Assembly (NCBI RefSeq): GCF_013003915.1
Contig: NZ_JABAIV010000006.1
Coordinates: forward strand, 62,001 to 126,000
DNA: 64,000 nt
Reading direction: 5' to 3'
DNA from: Telluria aromaticivorans
GTDB taxonomy: Bacteria; Pseudomonadota; Gammaproteobacteria; Burkholderiales; Burkholderiaceae_D
Shown here: positions 38,623 through 48,035 of the stretch, one piece after another
Layout: each line of letters starts with the position of its first letter
How positions within the stretch are numbered: position 1 is the stretch's first letter
Program-made: the position numbers and the translations under genes
The notes under the pieces: generated by a model
Told to the model about the DNA's origin: nothing
The model's input: the letters and a program-made list of their open reading frames with translations, nothing else
Database searches by the model: none

Positions 38623-40362
38623 ATGCTCGCTCAACAAAAACAACAAATCGTTGCCCTGTTCCAGGCCGCCCTGGCGCCGCTCGTCGCCGGTACCGACCTG
38701 GTCCCTAACGTAGTCCTGGAGCGCCCGCGCGACCCGAGCCACGGCGACATCGCCTGCAATATCGCGATGCAGCTCGCCAAGCAGCTCAAGACCAACCCGC
38801 GCGAACTGGCCACCCGCCTGGTCGCCGCCGTGCTGGCCGAACCGGGCGCGCAAGGACTGGTCGAGTCGGCCGACGTGGCCGGCCCCGGCTTCATCAACCT
38901 GCGCGTGGCCGCCAGCGCCAAGCAGTCGGTCGTCAAGACCGTGCTCGAACAGGGCGAAGCCTTCGGCCAGGGCGATTCCGGCAAGGGCCACCACGCGATC
39001 ATCGAATTCGTGTCGGCCAACCCGACCGGCCCGCTGCACGTCGGCCACGGCCGCCAGGCCGCGCTGGGCGATGCGCTGTCCTCGCTGTTCGAGTCGCAGG
39101 GCCATGAAGTGACCCGCGAGTTCTATTACAACGACGCCGGCGTGCAGATCGCCACCCTGGCCAATTCGGTGCAGGCGCGCGCGCGCGGCATCAAGCCGGG
39201 CGATGCCGGCTGGCCCGAGTCGGCCTATAACGGCGACTACATCCAGGATATCGCCGACGACTTCCTGGCGAAGAAAACCGTCTCGGCCAGCGATGGCGAA
39301 CCAGCCACCGCCAGCGGCATTGTTGACGACCTCGAATCGATCCGCCGCTTCGCGGTCGCCTACCTGCGCAACGAGCAAGACATCGACCTGCAGGCCTTCG
39401 GCGTCAAGTTCGACAACTACTACCTCGAATCCTCGCTGTACGCCGACGGTAAAGTGGAACAGGCGGTGCAGGCCCTGGTCGATGCCGGCGTGACCTACGA
39501 GCAGGACGGCGCGCTGTGGCTGCGCACCACCGACTACGGCGACGACAAGGACCGCGTGATGCGCAAGTCCGACGGCGGCTACACCTATTTCGTGCCGGAC
39601 GTCGCCTACCACATGCAGAAATTCCGCCGCGGCTTCGACCAGGCGATCAACGTGCAGGGCAGCGACCACCACGGCACCATCGCCCGCGTGCGCGCCGGCC
39701 TGCAGGCCGTGAATATCGGCATCCCGCAGGGCTATCCCGACTATGTGCTGCACAAGATGGTCACCGTGATGAAGAACGGCGAAGAGGTCAAGATCTCCAA
39801 GCGCGCCGGCTCCTATGTCACGGTGCGCGACCTGATCGAATGGTCGGGCAACGGCGACGTGACGCGCGGCCGCGACGCGGTGCGCTTCTTCCTCATCTCG
39901 CGCAAGGCCGACACCGAATTCGTGTTCGACGTCGACGTCGCACTGGCCACCAGCGAAGAGAACCCGGTCTATTACGTGCAGTACGCCCATGCGCGCATCT
40001 GCTCGGCCCTCGCCAACTGGGGCGGCATTGAGGCGCAACTGGCGAACGTCGACCTGTCGCCCTTGACTACCCCGCACGAAGCGAGCCTGCTGTCGAAGCT
40101 GGCCGCCTATCCGGAAGTGCTGGCCCGCGCCAAGCTCGAACTCGGCCCGCACCAGGTTGCGTTCTACCTGCGCGAACTGGCCGGCGAGCTGCACAGCTAT
40201 TATTTCGCCCACAAATGGCTGCTCGACGACGACGAGCCGCTGAAGCTGGCGCGCCTGGCCCTGGCCACCGCGACCCGCCAGGTGCTGCGCAACGGCCTGG
40301 CCCTGATCGGCGTTTCGGCACCAAGCAAGATGGAACGCGCCCCTACCGAACCACAAGAGTAA
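38623..40362 (+). CDS. argS: Arginine-tRNA ligase
   Basis: 579 residues. Class I synthetase: the HIGH motif appears as HVGH at 139-142 ([18 protein letters not shown]), followed by the Rossmann core with [11 protein letters not shown] and the DALR anticodon-binding domain at the C-terminus. The KMSKS loop is degenerate (KISKRAG), as is common in ArgRS. No strong Shine-Dalgarno precedes the ATG. It leads a seven-gene run to the second SPOR protein. Confidence 0.97.
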   Translation: MLAQQKQQIVALFQAALAPLVAGTDLVPNVVLERPRDPSHGDIACNIAMQLAKQLKTNPRELATRLVAAVLAEPGAQGLVESADVAGPGFINLRVAASAKQSVVKTVLEQGEAFGQGDSGKGHHAIIEFVSANPTGPLHVGHGRQAALGDALSSLFESQGHEVTREFYYNDAGVQIATLANSVQARARGIKPGDAGWPESAYNGDYIQDIADDFLAKKTVSASDGEPATASGIVDDLESIRRFAVAYLRNEQDIDLQAFGVKFDNYYLESSLYADGKVEQAVQALVDAGVTYEQDGALWLRTTDYGDDKDRVMRKSDGGYTYFVPDVAYHMQKFRRGFDQAINVQGSDHHGTIARVRAGLQAVNIGIPQGYPDYVLHKMVTVMKNGEEVKISKRAGSYVTVRDLIEWSGNGDVTRGRDAVRFFLISRKADTEFVFDVDVALATSEENPVYYVQYAHARICSALANWGGIEAQLANVDLSPLTTPHEASLLSKLAAYPEVLARAKLELGPHQVAFYLRELAGELHSYYFAHKWLLDDDEPLKLARLALATATRQVLRNGLALIGVSAPSKMERAPTEPQE

Positions 40363-40366
40363 GCCC

Positions 40367-41068
40367 ATGACCGCCATTCGATCCTTCTCAGCGCTGCGCC
40401 AGCGCGGCAGCACCCTGACCGGCGTCATCATCGGCCTGATCATCGGCCTGGGGATCGCGGTGGCGGTCGCGCTCGTGATCACCAAGGGGCAGTCGCCGTT
40501 CACCGACCGCTCCAACAAGATGGGCCGTCCGGCCGACCTGGAGCCGAGCCAGGCCACCGACCCGAACAAGCCGCTGTACGGCAACCGCGACGCCGCGCGC
40601 GAAGCGAACCGTGAGATTGCCGACCGCGCCAACAAGCCGGCCCCGGCGCCCGCCGCGGCCGAAGCCGATCCGCTCGGCCAGGCGATCGCCGGCATGCAGG
40701 CGCCGGCAGCGCCGGCAGCCGCACCTGCTGCTGCCCCTTCAGCGCCGGCCGCAACTCCAGCTCCTGCACCGGCCATCGCTGCCGCCCCTGCCCCGGCAGC
40801 GGGCGCCACTGCGCCGGCCGCGGGCGCCGACGGCTACATCTACTTCCTGCAGGCGGGCGCCTTCCGTGAAATGTCCGACGCCGAGAACACCCGCGCCAAG
40901 CTGGCGCTGCTAGGCTTCGAGGCCGCGATCACCGACCGCACCACCGACGGCGGCGTGCTGCACCGCGTGCGCGTTGGTCCATACAATGGGGTCGAATCCA
41001 TGAACAAGGCGCGCGCCAAGCTGCTCGACAGCGGCATCGACGTCGCCATCGTCCGCAACCAACGCTAA
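40367..41068 (+). CDS. FtsN-like SPOR-domain protein
   Basis: 233 residues. Single membrane anchor about 18-41, a long Ala/Pro-rich periplasmic linker, and a SPOR domain about 155-230 (YFLQAGAFREMSDAENTRAKLALLGF ... VGPYNGVESMNKARAKL). SPOR binds denuded peptidoglycan at the division septum, so a division role is likely. It starts 4 bp after argS and is followed 8 bp later by dsbA. Confidence 0.88.
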   Translation: MTAIRSFSALRQRGSTLTGVIIGLIIGLGIAVAVALVITKGQSPFTDRSNKMGRPADLEPSQATDPNKPLYGNRDAAREANREIADRANKPAPAPAAAEADPLGQAIAGMQAPAAPAAAPAAAPSAPAATPAPAPAIAAAPAPAAGATAPAAGADGYIYFLQAGAFREMSDAENTRAKLALLGFEAAITDRTTDGGVLHRVRVGPYNGVESMNKARAKLLDSGIDVAIVRNQR

Positions 41069-41076
41069 GGAACCGC

Positions 41077-41739
41077 ATGCAACCGCTACGCCGCCTGTTC
41101 TGCACCACCGCATTGCTCGTATTGGCCGGCTCGGCCTCGGGCTCGCCTGCTGCGCCACGCGACGGCGCGGAATACCAGTCGCTGCCGAACGTGCAGCCGA
41201 CCGACGGCGGCCGCAAGATCGAGGTGACGGAATTCTTCGCCTATTACTGCCAGCACTGCTATGCCTTCGAGCCCCAGCTTGCGGCGTGGGTGAAAAAACA
41301 GGGTGACAATGTCGTGTTCCGCCGCGTGCACGTGCCGCGCGGCGCCCAGACGGCGGCGCAGCAGCGCCTGTTCTTCACGCTCGAATCGCTCGACCTGGTC
41401 GAGCAGTACCATGGCAAGGCCTTCACGGCGATGCACGTCGAGCGTCTTCCCCTGGCCCAGGACGAGCAGGTATTCGACTGGGCCAGCCGCGCCGGCATCG
41501 ACCGCGCGCGCTTCATCGATGCCTACCGCTCGTTCGGGGTGCAGGCCAAGGTGCGCCGTGCGCAGTCGATGATGGAGGACTACCGCATCACCCACTGGCC
41601 GATGATCGCGGTCGACGGCCGCTTCCTCACCTCGCCCGGCATGGTGCAGGAAGCCACTCGTGGCGATGGCGACGCATTGCAGGGCACCCTGCAGGTGATG
41701 GACAGGCTGGTCGCGCGCGCGAAAGCGGACAAGAAATGA
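41077..41739 (+). CDS. dsbA: Periplasmic thiol:disulfide interchange protein
   Basis: 220 residues. Signal peptide about 1-24. The redox site is CQHC (Cys58, Cys61) in FFAYYCQHCYAFEP, followed by an alpha-helical insertion and HWPMIAVDGRF, where the cis-proline is expected. DsbA oxidises newly exported proteins. The next gene starts 4 bases inside its end (ATGA), so translation is coupled. Confidence 0.92.
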   Translation: MQPLRRLFCTTALLVLAGSASGSPAAPRDGAEYQSLPNVQPTDGGRKIEVTEFFAYYCQHCYAFEPQLAAWVKKQGDNVVFRRVHVPRGAQTAAQQRLFFTLESLDLVEQYHGKAFTAMHVERLPLAQDEQVFDWASRAGIDRARFIDAYRSFGVQAKVRRAQSMMEDYRITHWPMIAVDGRFLTSPGMVQEATRGDGDALQGTLQVMDRLVARAKADKK

Positions 41740-42530
41740 CCCTGGCGCCGGGCCGCTCGGACCGGGTCTTCATCACCGGCGCCTCGAGCGGCATCGGCGC
41801 GGCGCTGGCCCGCGAATACGCGGCGCGCGGCGCCACCCTCGGCCTGCTGGCGCGCCGCCGCGAACTGCTGGCGGAACTGGTGGCCGGCCTGCCCTACCCC
41901 GAACGCCACCGCATCTACGCGGTCGACGCCACCGACCGCGCGGGCCTGGATGCGGCCGCCTTTGACTTCATCGCGGCCACGGGCGGCGCCGACATTGTGA
42001 TCGCCAGCGCCGGGATTTCGCACGGCACGCTCACCGAACGCCCCGCCGACATGCAGGTATTCGACGCCGTCTTCGCCACCAACGTGGGCGCGACCGTCGC
42101 CACCTTCGCGCCCTTCATCGCTTCGATGAAAGCGCAGGCCGGCCCCTGCCGGCTGGTGGGCATCGGCAGCGTGGCGGGCATCCGCGGCATGCGCGGCGCC
42201 GGCGCCTATTGCGCCTCGAAAGCGGCCGTGCACAGCTATTGCGAATCGCTGCGGCTCGAGCTGCGCGCGACCAACATCAAGGTAGTGACCATCGCGCCCG
42301 GCTATATCGACACGCCCATGACCCGCCACAACCGGTTCCCGATGCCCTTCCTGATGCCGGCGGGGCGCTTCGCCGCGCAGGCGCTCGAGGTGATCGCACG
42401 CGGCCACAGCTACCGCGTGCTGCCCTGGCAGATGGGCGTCGTGGCCAAGCTGCTGCGCCTGCTGCCGAACGGCCTGTTCGATTTCGCGTTCTCGCGCGCG
42501 CCGACCAAGCAGGGCAAGGGCGAAGCATGA
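41736..42530 (+). CDS. Short-chain dehydrogenase/reductase
   Basis: 264 residues. Cofactor motif ITGASSGIGAALA near residues 11-23, ASAGIS near 85-90, and the catalytic Ser-Tyr-Lys set with GAYCASK near 150-156. The fold is complete; the tail contains SRAPTKQGKGEA. Cofactor and substrate are not determined by sequence. It overlaps dsbA at its start and birA at its end, each by a few bases. Confidence 0.9.
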   Translation: MTLAPGRSDRVFITGASSGIGAALAREYAARGATLGLLARRRELLAELVAGLPYPERHRIYAVDATDRAGLDAAAFDFIAATGGADIVIASAGISHGTLTERPADMQVFDAVFATNVGATVATFAPFIASMKAQAGPCRLVGIGSVAGIRGMRGAGAYCASKAAVHSYCESLRLELRATNIKVVTIAPGYIDTPMTRHNRFPMPFLMPAGRFAAQALEVIARGHSYRVLPWQMGVVAKLLRLLPNGLFDFAFSRAPTKQGKGEA

Positions 42531-43291
42531 AGGCCGCGAACATCGCCGCGCTGGCCCGCGCCGGCGTCGCCATCGAGGTCGTGGCCGAGACGGGTTCGAC
42601 CAATGCCGACCTGCTGGCGCGTGCGGCCCAACTGACCGAGCCGTTGCTGCTGGTCGCCGAGAACCAGACCGCCGGCCGCGGCCGCGCCGGACGCAGCTGG
42701 TTGTCCTCGAGCGAAGGTTCGCTGACCTTCTCGCTGGCCTGGAAATTCGACGGTGGACCGCAGGCGCTCAGCGGCCTGCCGCTCGCGGTCGGCGTGGCGC
42801 TGGGCGACGTACTGGGACAGCTCGGTGTACAGGTGCAGCTCAAGTGGCCGAACGACGTGCTGAAGGACGGCGACAAGCTGGCCGGCATCCTGATCGAAAC
42901 CCAGGCGGCCCAGGGAGGCGGCACCTGGGCCATTATCGGCATCGGCCTGAATCTCATCATGCCGGACGAGATGGAAGCACGCCTGGGGCGCGGCGCGGCC
43001 GGGGCGCCCTGGCTGGCGCGCATGGAACGCGACGTGCTGGTGGCCGCCCTGCTCGATGGCCTGGCCGAAGCGCTGCGCCTGTTCGCACGCCACGGCTTCG
43101 GCGCCTTCTGCGCGCGCTGGAACCTGCGCCATGCCTGGCAGGGCGAAACGGTGACGATCATCGACAACGGCACTGTGCTGCACGAGGGCCTGGCCGCGGG
43201 CGTGGACGACACCGGGCGCCTGCTGCTCGATACGCTTGACGGCCGTATCGCGCTGCTGGCCGGCGACGTCTCGCTGCGGGTGAAGCCATGA
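42527..43291 (+). CDS. birA: Biotin-[acetyl-CoA-carboxylase] ligase, no DNA-binding domain
   Basis: 254 residues from the ATG overlapping the SDR stop. GSTNADLL, GRGRAGRSWLSS (biotinyl-AMP loop), LKWPNDVL and GIGLNL are the ligase motifs. The E. coli-type N-terminal helix-turn-helix repressor domain is absent, so this is a monofunctional ligase that attaches biotin to carboxylase carrier proteins. coaX overlaps its 3' end by 4 bases. Confidence 0.93.
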   Translation: MKAANIAALARAGVAIEVVAETGSTNADLLARAAQLTEPLLLVAENQTAGRGRAGRSWLSSSEGSLTFSLAWKFDGGPQALSGLPLAVGVALGDVLGQLGVQVQLKWPNDVLKDGDKLAGILIETQAAQGGGTWAIIGIGLNLIMPDEMEARLGRGAAGAPWLARMERDVLVAALLDGLAEALRLFARHGFGAFCARWNLRHAWQGETVTIIDNGTVLHEGLAAGVDDTGRLLLDTLDGRIALLAGDVSLRVKP

Positions 43292-44016
43292 ACCTGCTGC
43301 TGGTCGATGCCGGCAATACCCGGATCAAGTGGGCCATTGCGCTGCCCGGCGCCGCGCTGGGCGAGTGGGAAACCAGCCATGCCGCCCCGCACCTTGACCT
43401 GACCGACATCGCCGCAGCATGGCGCCGCGCGGGTATCAGCCGCGCGATCGTGTCGAATGTCGCCGGCCTCGAGGTGCGCGAGCGGATCGCGCAGGCCTTG
43501 CCGGCGGCGATCGCGGTCGAATGGTTTGCCTCGACGCTCGATCGCGCGGGCCTGCGCAACGGCTACCGCAAGCCCGGCCAGCTGGGCTGCGACCGCTTCG
43601 CCGCCGCCATCGGCGCCCGCGCACTGGCGCCCGGCCAAAACATCGTCGTCGCCACCTGCGGCACTGCGACCACGGTCGATGCGGTGCGCGCCGACGGGCT
43701 GTTCGTCGGCGGAATGATCCTGCCGGGCCTGGCCCTGATGGCCGCCTCGCTGGCCCGCAACACCGCCCAGTTGCCCCAGGTAGCACCGGGCGCCGCCGCA
43801 CCGCCGCTCTTCGGCGACAATACCGACGACGCGATCGTGTCGGGGATCCTGTCGGCGCAAGCGGGCGCTATCGAGCGCGCCTGCGCCGGCCATGGCGCCA
43901 GCGCCTGCATCGTCTCCGGTGGCGCCGCGACCTATATCGCGCCGGCCCTCAAGGTCGGCTACCGGCTGGTCGATAATATCGTGCTGGTCGGCCTGCATGC
44001 CGCAGCCGCCGACTGA
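43288..44016 (+). CDS. coaX: Type III pantothenate kinase
   Basis: 242 residues. Phosphate loop LVDAGNTRIKWA at the N-terminus, NGYRKPGQLGCDRFAA, CGTATTVDAV and GGMILPGLALM are typical of CoaX, the ATP-dependent pantothenate kinase of coenzyme A synthesis that is insensitive to CoA. The start overlaps the birA stop. Linkage birA-coaX is common in betaproteobacteria. Confidence 0.94.
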   Translation: MNLLLVDAGNTRIKWAIALPGAALGEWETSHAAPHLDLTDIAAAWRRAGISRAIVSNVAGLEVRERIAQALPAAIAVEWFASTLDRAGLRNGYRKPGQLGCDRFAAAIGARALAPGQNIVVATCGTATTVDAVRADGLFVGGMILPGLALMAASLARNTAQLPQVAPGAAAPPLFGDNTDDAIVSGILSAQAGAIERACAGHGASACIVSGGAATYIAPALKVGYRLVDNIVLVGLHAAAAD

Positions 44017-44032
44017 AGATGGGAGACCGTTC

Positions 44033-44752
44033 TTGTTGAAATTCGTATTCTGGGTACTGCTGGCAGCAAACGCCGGGCTGTTCGCCTATAGCCAGGGCAT
44101 CCTGGGCAAGGTCGAGGGCAGCGAGCGCGAGCCGCAACGCCTGAAGAACCAGCTGGCCGCCGGGCGCATGACCATGCTGACCGCGGCCGAGGTGCGTGCC
44201 ACCGCCGAGGGCACGCCGGCAGCGGCACCGGCGCCCGCAGCGCCACTGCCTGCCGAACCTGCTCCGCCAGTGGTCCCTGCCGCAGCCACCGTCGCCTGCA
44301 TGCAGGCCGGCGCCTTTTCAAACGCCGACGCCCGCCGCTTCGAGTCGCGCATTGCGCGCTTCGGTTTTGGCGAGCGCCAGGCCCGCACCAGCGTGGCCTT
44401 CCAGGAAGTGACCAGCCACCTGGTCTACCTGCCAGCGAGCGGCGGCAAGGAAGGTGCCGACAAGCGTGCGGCCGAGCTGAAGGAACGCGGCGTGGCGAAT
44501 TACTTCGTGATGCAGGGCGAATCGCCGCTGAAATGGGCGATCTCGCTGGGCGTGTTCAAGACCGACGCCGCTGCGCAGAAGCTGGTGGCAGACCTGGGCC
44601 GACAAGGCGTGCGCGGCGTGCGCGTGCTGCCGCGCGGGCCGCAGAGCACGCGTGCGGCTTGGCAGTTCCGCAACCTGACGATTGAAGAGCGCACCAGCCT
44701 GGCCGACATCGCCGACAATTTCACGGGCGTGCAGCTGCGACCCTGCAATTAG
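44033..44752 (+). CDS. SPOR-domain protein downstream of coaX
   Basis: 239 residues from a TTG at 44033 (or the TTG at 44036), with GGGAGA at 44021-44026 as Shine-Dalgarno; no ATG or GTG fits. One membrane anchor about 4-20 (FVFWVLLAANAGLFAYS), an Ala/Pro linker, and a SPOR-type region in the second half (LKWAISLGVFKTDAAAQKLVADLGRQGV). Probably binds septal peptidoglycan. It is 16 bp after coaX and the last gene of the run. Confidence 0.8.
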   Translation: MLKFVFWVLLAANAGLFAYSQGILGKVEGSEREPQRLKNQLAAGRMTMLTAAEVRATAEGTPAAAPAPAAPLPAEPAPPVVPAAATVACMQAGAFSNADARRFESRIARFGFGERQARTSVAFQEVTSHLVYLPASGGKEGADKRAAELKERGVANYFVMQGESPLKWAISLGVFKTDAAAQKLVADLGRQGVRGVRVLPRGPQSTRAAWQFRNLTIEERTSLADIADNFTGVQLRPCN

Positions 44753-44914
44753 GCGGTCAGCAGCTGGCCTGGATTTGCCAACAGCCGGGACATGCAGCTA
44801 ATGAGCGTGTGCTGGCCCTGCGATACGCCAAACGCGGCGATAAGCCTGCTCCCTAAGCGAGCAACTACTGTAGGCCTAGCCTGGACGTAAGCCGCTCGAT
44901 GAAAGCATTAGGTC

Positions 44915-45505
44915 TCATTGTTCCTTCAATAGTTCGGCTTCAATAACTTGTAGATCAGCGTCTGTTGCCTGCTTGATCCAAGATTTCCTGCGGTCTCTGA
45001 TCACCATTAGCTGTTGCTGATATTTTTCCACGCCATCTTGGGTAAAAGTCGGCTTAGGAGGCACGAATTTGTTCGCCAACTGAATGGAAACGACAGCGTT
45101 ACCATCTTTGCTCTTGACGAAGCGGAACACGTTAAGTTCCACGTAACTCTGATCCTTAGGCCAAGTGACGAAATCAAGGACTGCTTCATGGGTTTGTTGG
45201 TTTTCGCTTACCTTCACCGCCGCCGCTGGGTTCTGCTGCGTGATCGCGTGCTGCATAGCGTACGCGTACTTGATCGGATCATTGCTAAGCCCCGAAAGCC
45301 GCTGGTAGCGATACGCGATAAGCTTGGTCCAGCTGTCGAACGACTCATCCTCTTTAATGAACTCGAACAGACGGTCGCCACTCACAGGCTTTGCCACGGA
45401 CTTTTTTGCAAATGCTTCACCATCAACCCTTGGAATGAAGCCTTCTGAGCGCGCATGTGGACAGAAGGCCGCTAGAAGTAGGAGTAGTGGGAAAAAACGA
45501 TGCAT
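44915..45505 (-). CDS. Secreted protein of unknown function in a lower-GC patch
   Basis: 196 residues from the ATG at 45503-45505, which has an excellent AAGGAGA site; the longer frame to 45562 starts with GTG and adds no signal sequence. Signal peptide about 1-20 (FFPLLLLLAAFCPHARS). Mature part is polar with no motif recognised. The region 44915-45890 is visibly less GC-rich than its neighbours and codon use differs, so the gene may be acquired. It faces away from the coaX run and lies before rlpA. Confidence 0.7.
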   Translation of the reverse strand: MHRFFPLLLLLAAFCPHARSEGFIPRVDGEAFAKKSVAKPVSGDRLFEFIKEDESFDSWTKLIAYRYQRLSGLSNDPIKYAYAMQHAITQQNPAAAVKVSENQQTHEAVLDFVTWPKDQSYVELNVFRFVKSKDGNAVVSIQLANKFVPPKPTFTQDGVEKYQQQLMVIRDRRKSWIKQATDADLQVIEAELLKEQ

Positions 45506-45890
45506 AAACTGTCTCCTTGAGACATCAATGGAAGTTATACGAATGGGTTCGCCGGCAAGCACGGCGTCGAGTTGACGAGCCTATTGGTTCGATCTTGCGC
45601 AAGTCGCGCCAGTTCTAGATCTGGCGCGACTGTGCATCGATTAGGGTAATGATAATGGTGTAAGACGTTACGGTTGCCACCGGTGCGGAGCAAGCTTACA
45701 AGCTGCTCGACCGCTTCAGACGTCGCATCCGCGCAAGGCACTGCAGTCTACGGACGGAGCGCGCCTTTGTCTATGGGGTGCGATGGTATGTCGATATGCA
45801 CTACGTCGAGCAGCAAAAAAAAGAAACACCAACGACCAGATATCGACGGCGCTGACGTTCAAATCATGCGCCGCCAAGCAAGGCACCAAG
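45506..45890. other. Gap of 385 bp upstream of the secreted-protein gene
   Basis: No supported gene. It holds a 10-bp perfect inverted repeat (45603-45630) and AT-richer sequence than the flanks; short overlapping frames of both strands have no family-like content. Confidence 0.6.
45603..45630. repeat. Perfect 10-bp inverted repeat
   Basis: GTCGCGCCAG (45603-45612) and CTGGCGCGAC (45621-45630) around TTCTAGAT. No T-run on either side, so it is not a typical terminator; function unknown. Confidence 0.7.
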
Positions 45891-46898
45891 CTAGCGCTTG
45901 ACCACAATCGGCTTCAGCCCGAACGACGCCGGTACCGCGCGCGCCGCCGCCTGCGCCTCGTCTCTCGTGGCATACGGCCCGCCATACAGGCGGTTGACGG
46001 AACCCACCTTCACCACCTCGAGCGCCCCCAGAGCCAGCCCGGCCTGGGCCAGCCGCTCGCTCATCGCGTCGGCCATGCCGGCGCGGCCATAGGCGCCGAG
46101 CTGGACGTAGAAGCTTCCTGCCGGCACCAGCTTGGGCACTACCTGCGCCACCGCCGCGCTGTCGGAGCGCACGGTATCTTCCAGCATCAGCGCGGTGATT
46201 TCCGGCGGCGCCGATTGCGCATGCGAGGTCATGGCGCGGCGCACGGTGGCGATGCGGCTCGGATGGTCGTTCGGGAACAGGCGTTCGATCTCGACCTGGT
46301 GGCTGCCCTTTCCCAGCAGGCCGAGCTTGAGCGCAGCCGTGTACGACACGTCGATCACGCGGCTGGCGTGGAAGGGACCGCGGTCGTTGATGCGGACGAT
46401 GACCGATTTGCCGCTGTCGACGCTGGTCACTCGCACGTACGAGGGAATCGGCAGGGTCGGGTGCGCCGCGGTCATCTTGTACATGTCGTACAGTTCGCCC
46501 GACGAGGTCTTCTGGCCGTGGAACTTGACGCCATACCAGCTGGCCACGCCGCGCTGGGTGAACGGGTCTTCGTGCGTGATCGGGGTATAGCTCTGGCCGA
46601 GCACGGAATACGGGCGGTTGGCCCATTTCGCATAGGGTTCGGCGCGGACGATGGCGTCGGGCAGGTCGAGCAGGCCGGGCGGCGGGTTGGCGCCGGGGCC
46701 GTCGTCCTTGTAATAGCCGCCGCGGCCGGACTTGGCCGCCGGCAGCTTCGGTGCCTCGGGGTGCTGCGCCGTGGGGCGGTGGCCCCAGGGCAGCGGGATC
46801 AGGCTCTTGTGCTCACCGGTGGTGCTGCAGCCGGTGAGCAGTGTCGTGAATGCAGTAACTACGGTGACCGCAGCAAGTTGTTTTCTTGGAACGGCCAT
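45891..46898 (-). CDS. rlpA: Septal ring lytic transglycosylase RlpA, lipoprotein
   Basis: 335 residues. Lipoprotein signal with LTGC, lipid-bearing Cys24. Double-psi beta-barrel RlpA domain (GVASWYGVKFHGQKTSSGELYDMYKMTAAH ... VIVRINDRGPF) with the acidic and His residues needed to cleave peptidoglycan lacking stem peptides. C-terminal SPOR domain (about 260-335) for septal targeting. It is the last gene of the elongasome cluster, 17 bp after rodA. Confidence 0.94.
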   Translation of the reverse strand: MAVPRKQLAAVTVVTAFTTLLTGCSTTGEHKSLIPLPWGHRPTAQHPEAPKLPAAKSGRGGYYKDDGPGANPPPGLLDLPDAIVRAEPYAKWANRPYSVLGQSYTPITHEDPFTQRGVASWYGVKFHGQKTSSGELYDMYKMTAAHPTLPIPSYVRVTSVDSGKSVIVRINDRGPFHASRVIDVSYTAALKLGLLGKGSHQVEIERLFPNDHPSRIATVRRAMTSHAQSAPPEITALMLEDTVRSDSAAVAQVVPKLVPAGSFYVQLGAYGRAGMADAMSERLAQAGLALGALEVVKVGSVNRLYGGPYATRDEAQAAARAVPASFGLKPIVVKR

Positions 46899-46915
46899 TC
46901 GCAGTCCTCGTTCAG

Positions 46916-48031
46916 TTATGTCTGCACCAGTTTACGATGTCTTTGAATACTCATCAATATACCAGCGCCGAGGCCGAGGGTAATGAAGGCGGTTCCGCCA
47001 TAGCTCATGAAAGGCAAGGGAACTCCGACGACCGGCAAAATTCCGCTCACCATGCCCATGTTGACGAAGGCATAGGTGAAGAAAATCATCGTGATGGCGC
47101 CGGCCAGCAGGCGCGAGAACGTGTTCGGTGCATTGGCGGCGATCATCATTCCCCGCGCAATCAGCATCAGGTAAATGATCAGCAGGAAGCAATTGCCGAT
47201 CAGCCCGAACTCTTCCGAATACACGGCGAACAGGAAGTCGGTGGTCTGCTCGGGAACGAATTCCAGGTAGCTCTGCGTGCCTTTGCCATAGCCCTTGCCC
47301 ATCATGCCGCCGGAACCGATGGCGATCTCGGACTGGATGATGTGGAAGCCCTTGCCCAGCGGGTCGGAGGTCGGGTCGATCAGCGTCATGACCCGCTCGC
47401 GCTGGTAGTCGTGCATCATCGACCAGCCGATCGGCAGCGCGGCGGCGCCGGCGATGCCCATGCCCAGCAGCGCCTTCCACGGCAGGCCGGCCAGGAAGAT
47501 CACATAGAAGCCGGAAGACGCCACCATCAGCGCGGTGCCAAGGTCGGGCTGCTTGGCGATCAGGATGAACGGCACCAGCACCAGCACCGCGGCAATCAGG
47601 AAGGATTTCCAGTTGTTGGCATTGGCGCGCTGCTGGAAATACCAGGCCAGCATCAGCGGCGTCGCGATCTTCAGGATTTCGGAGGGCTGGATGTCGACGC
47701 CGACGTAGAGCCAGCGCCGCGCGCCCTTCTTGATGATGCCGAACATCGCCACTGCTATCAATAGCGCGATGCCGACCGTATAGATCGGCACGGCGAGCCG
47801 CATCAGCATCTGCGGCGGTACGTTGGCCGCGACCCACATCACCGCGAAGGCCAGCAGGAAGTTGCGGATCTGGTGCTCGAGGCGGTCGGGGAATTCGGCC
47901 CCGGCCGAGCTCATGATGATCACGCTGGTAATCATCAGCATGAACAGCACCAGCCCGAGCGGCCAGTCGAAGACCGTGAAATACGGACGCAGGCGGCGCC
48001 GCAGCGAGCGGCGTTCTGGGATGCGCGCCAT
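46916..48031 (-). CDS. rodA: Rod-shape-determining glycosyltransferase RodA
   Basis: 371 residues from the ATG at 48029-48031; the longer frame upstream overlaps mrdA out of register with the family. Ten or so membrane helices of the SEDS family. Conserved parts include the extracellular loop QSEIAIGSGGMMGKGYGKGTQS and the C-terminal PLPFMSYGG. RodA polymerises glycan strands during elongation with PBP2, whose gene ends 4 bp upstream. Confidence 0.95.
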   Translation of the reverse strand: MARIPERRSLRRRLRPYFTVFDWPLGLVLFMLMITSVIIMSSAGAEFPDRLEHQIRNFLLAFAVMWVAANVPPQMLMRLAVPIYTVGIALLIAVAMFGIIKKGARRWLYVGVDIQPSEILKIATPLMLAWYFQQRANANNWKSFLIAAVLVLVPFILIAKQPDLGTALMVASSGFYVIFLAGLPWKALLGMGIAGAAALPIGWSMMHDYQRERVMTLIDPTSDPLGKGFHIIQSEIAIGSGGMMGKGYGKGTQSYLEFVPEQTTDFLFAVYSEEFGLIGNCFLLIIYLMLIARGMMIAANAPNTFSRLLAGAITMIFFTYAFVNMGMVSGILPVVGVPLPFMSYGGTAFITLGLGAGILMSIQRHRKLVQT

Positions 48032-48035
48032 GGGC

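Noticed and set aside
45674..45907. Short frames on both strands in the low-GC patch
   Set aside because: 60-75 codons, no ribosome sites, no recognisable content.
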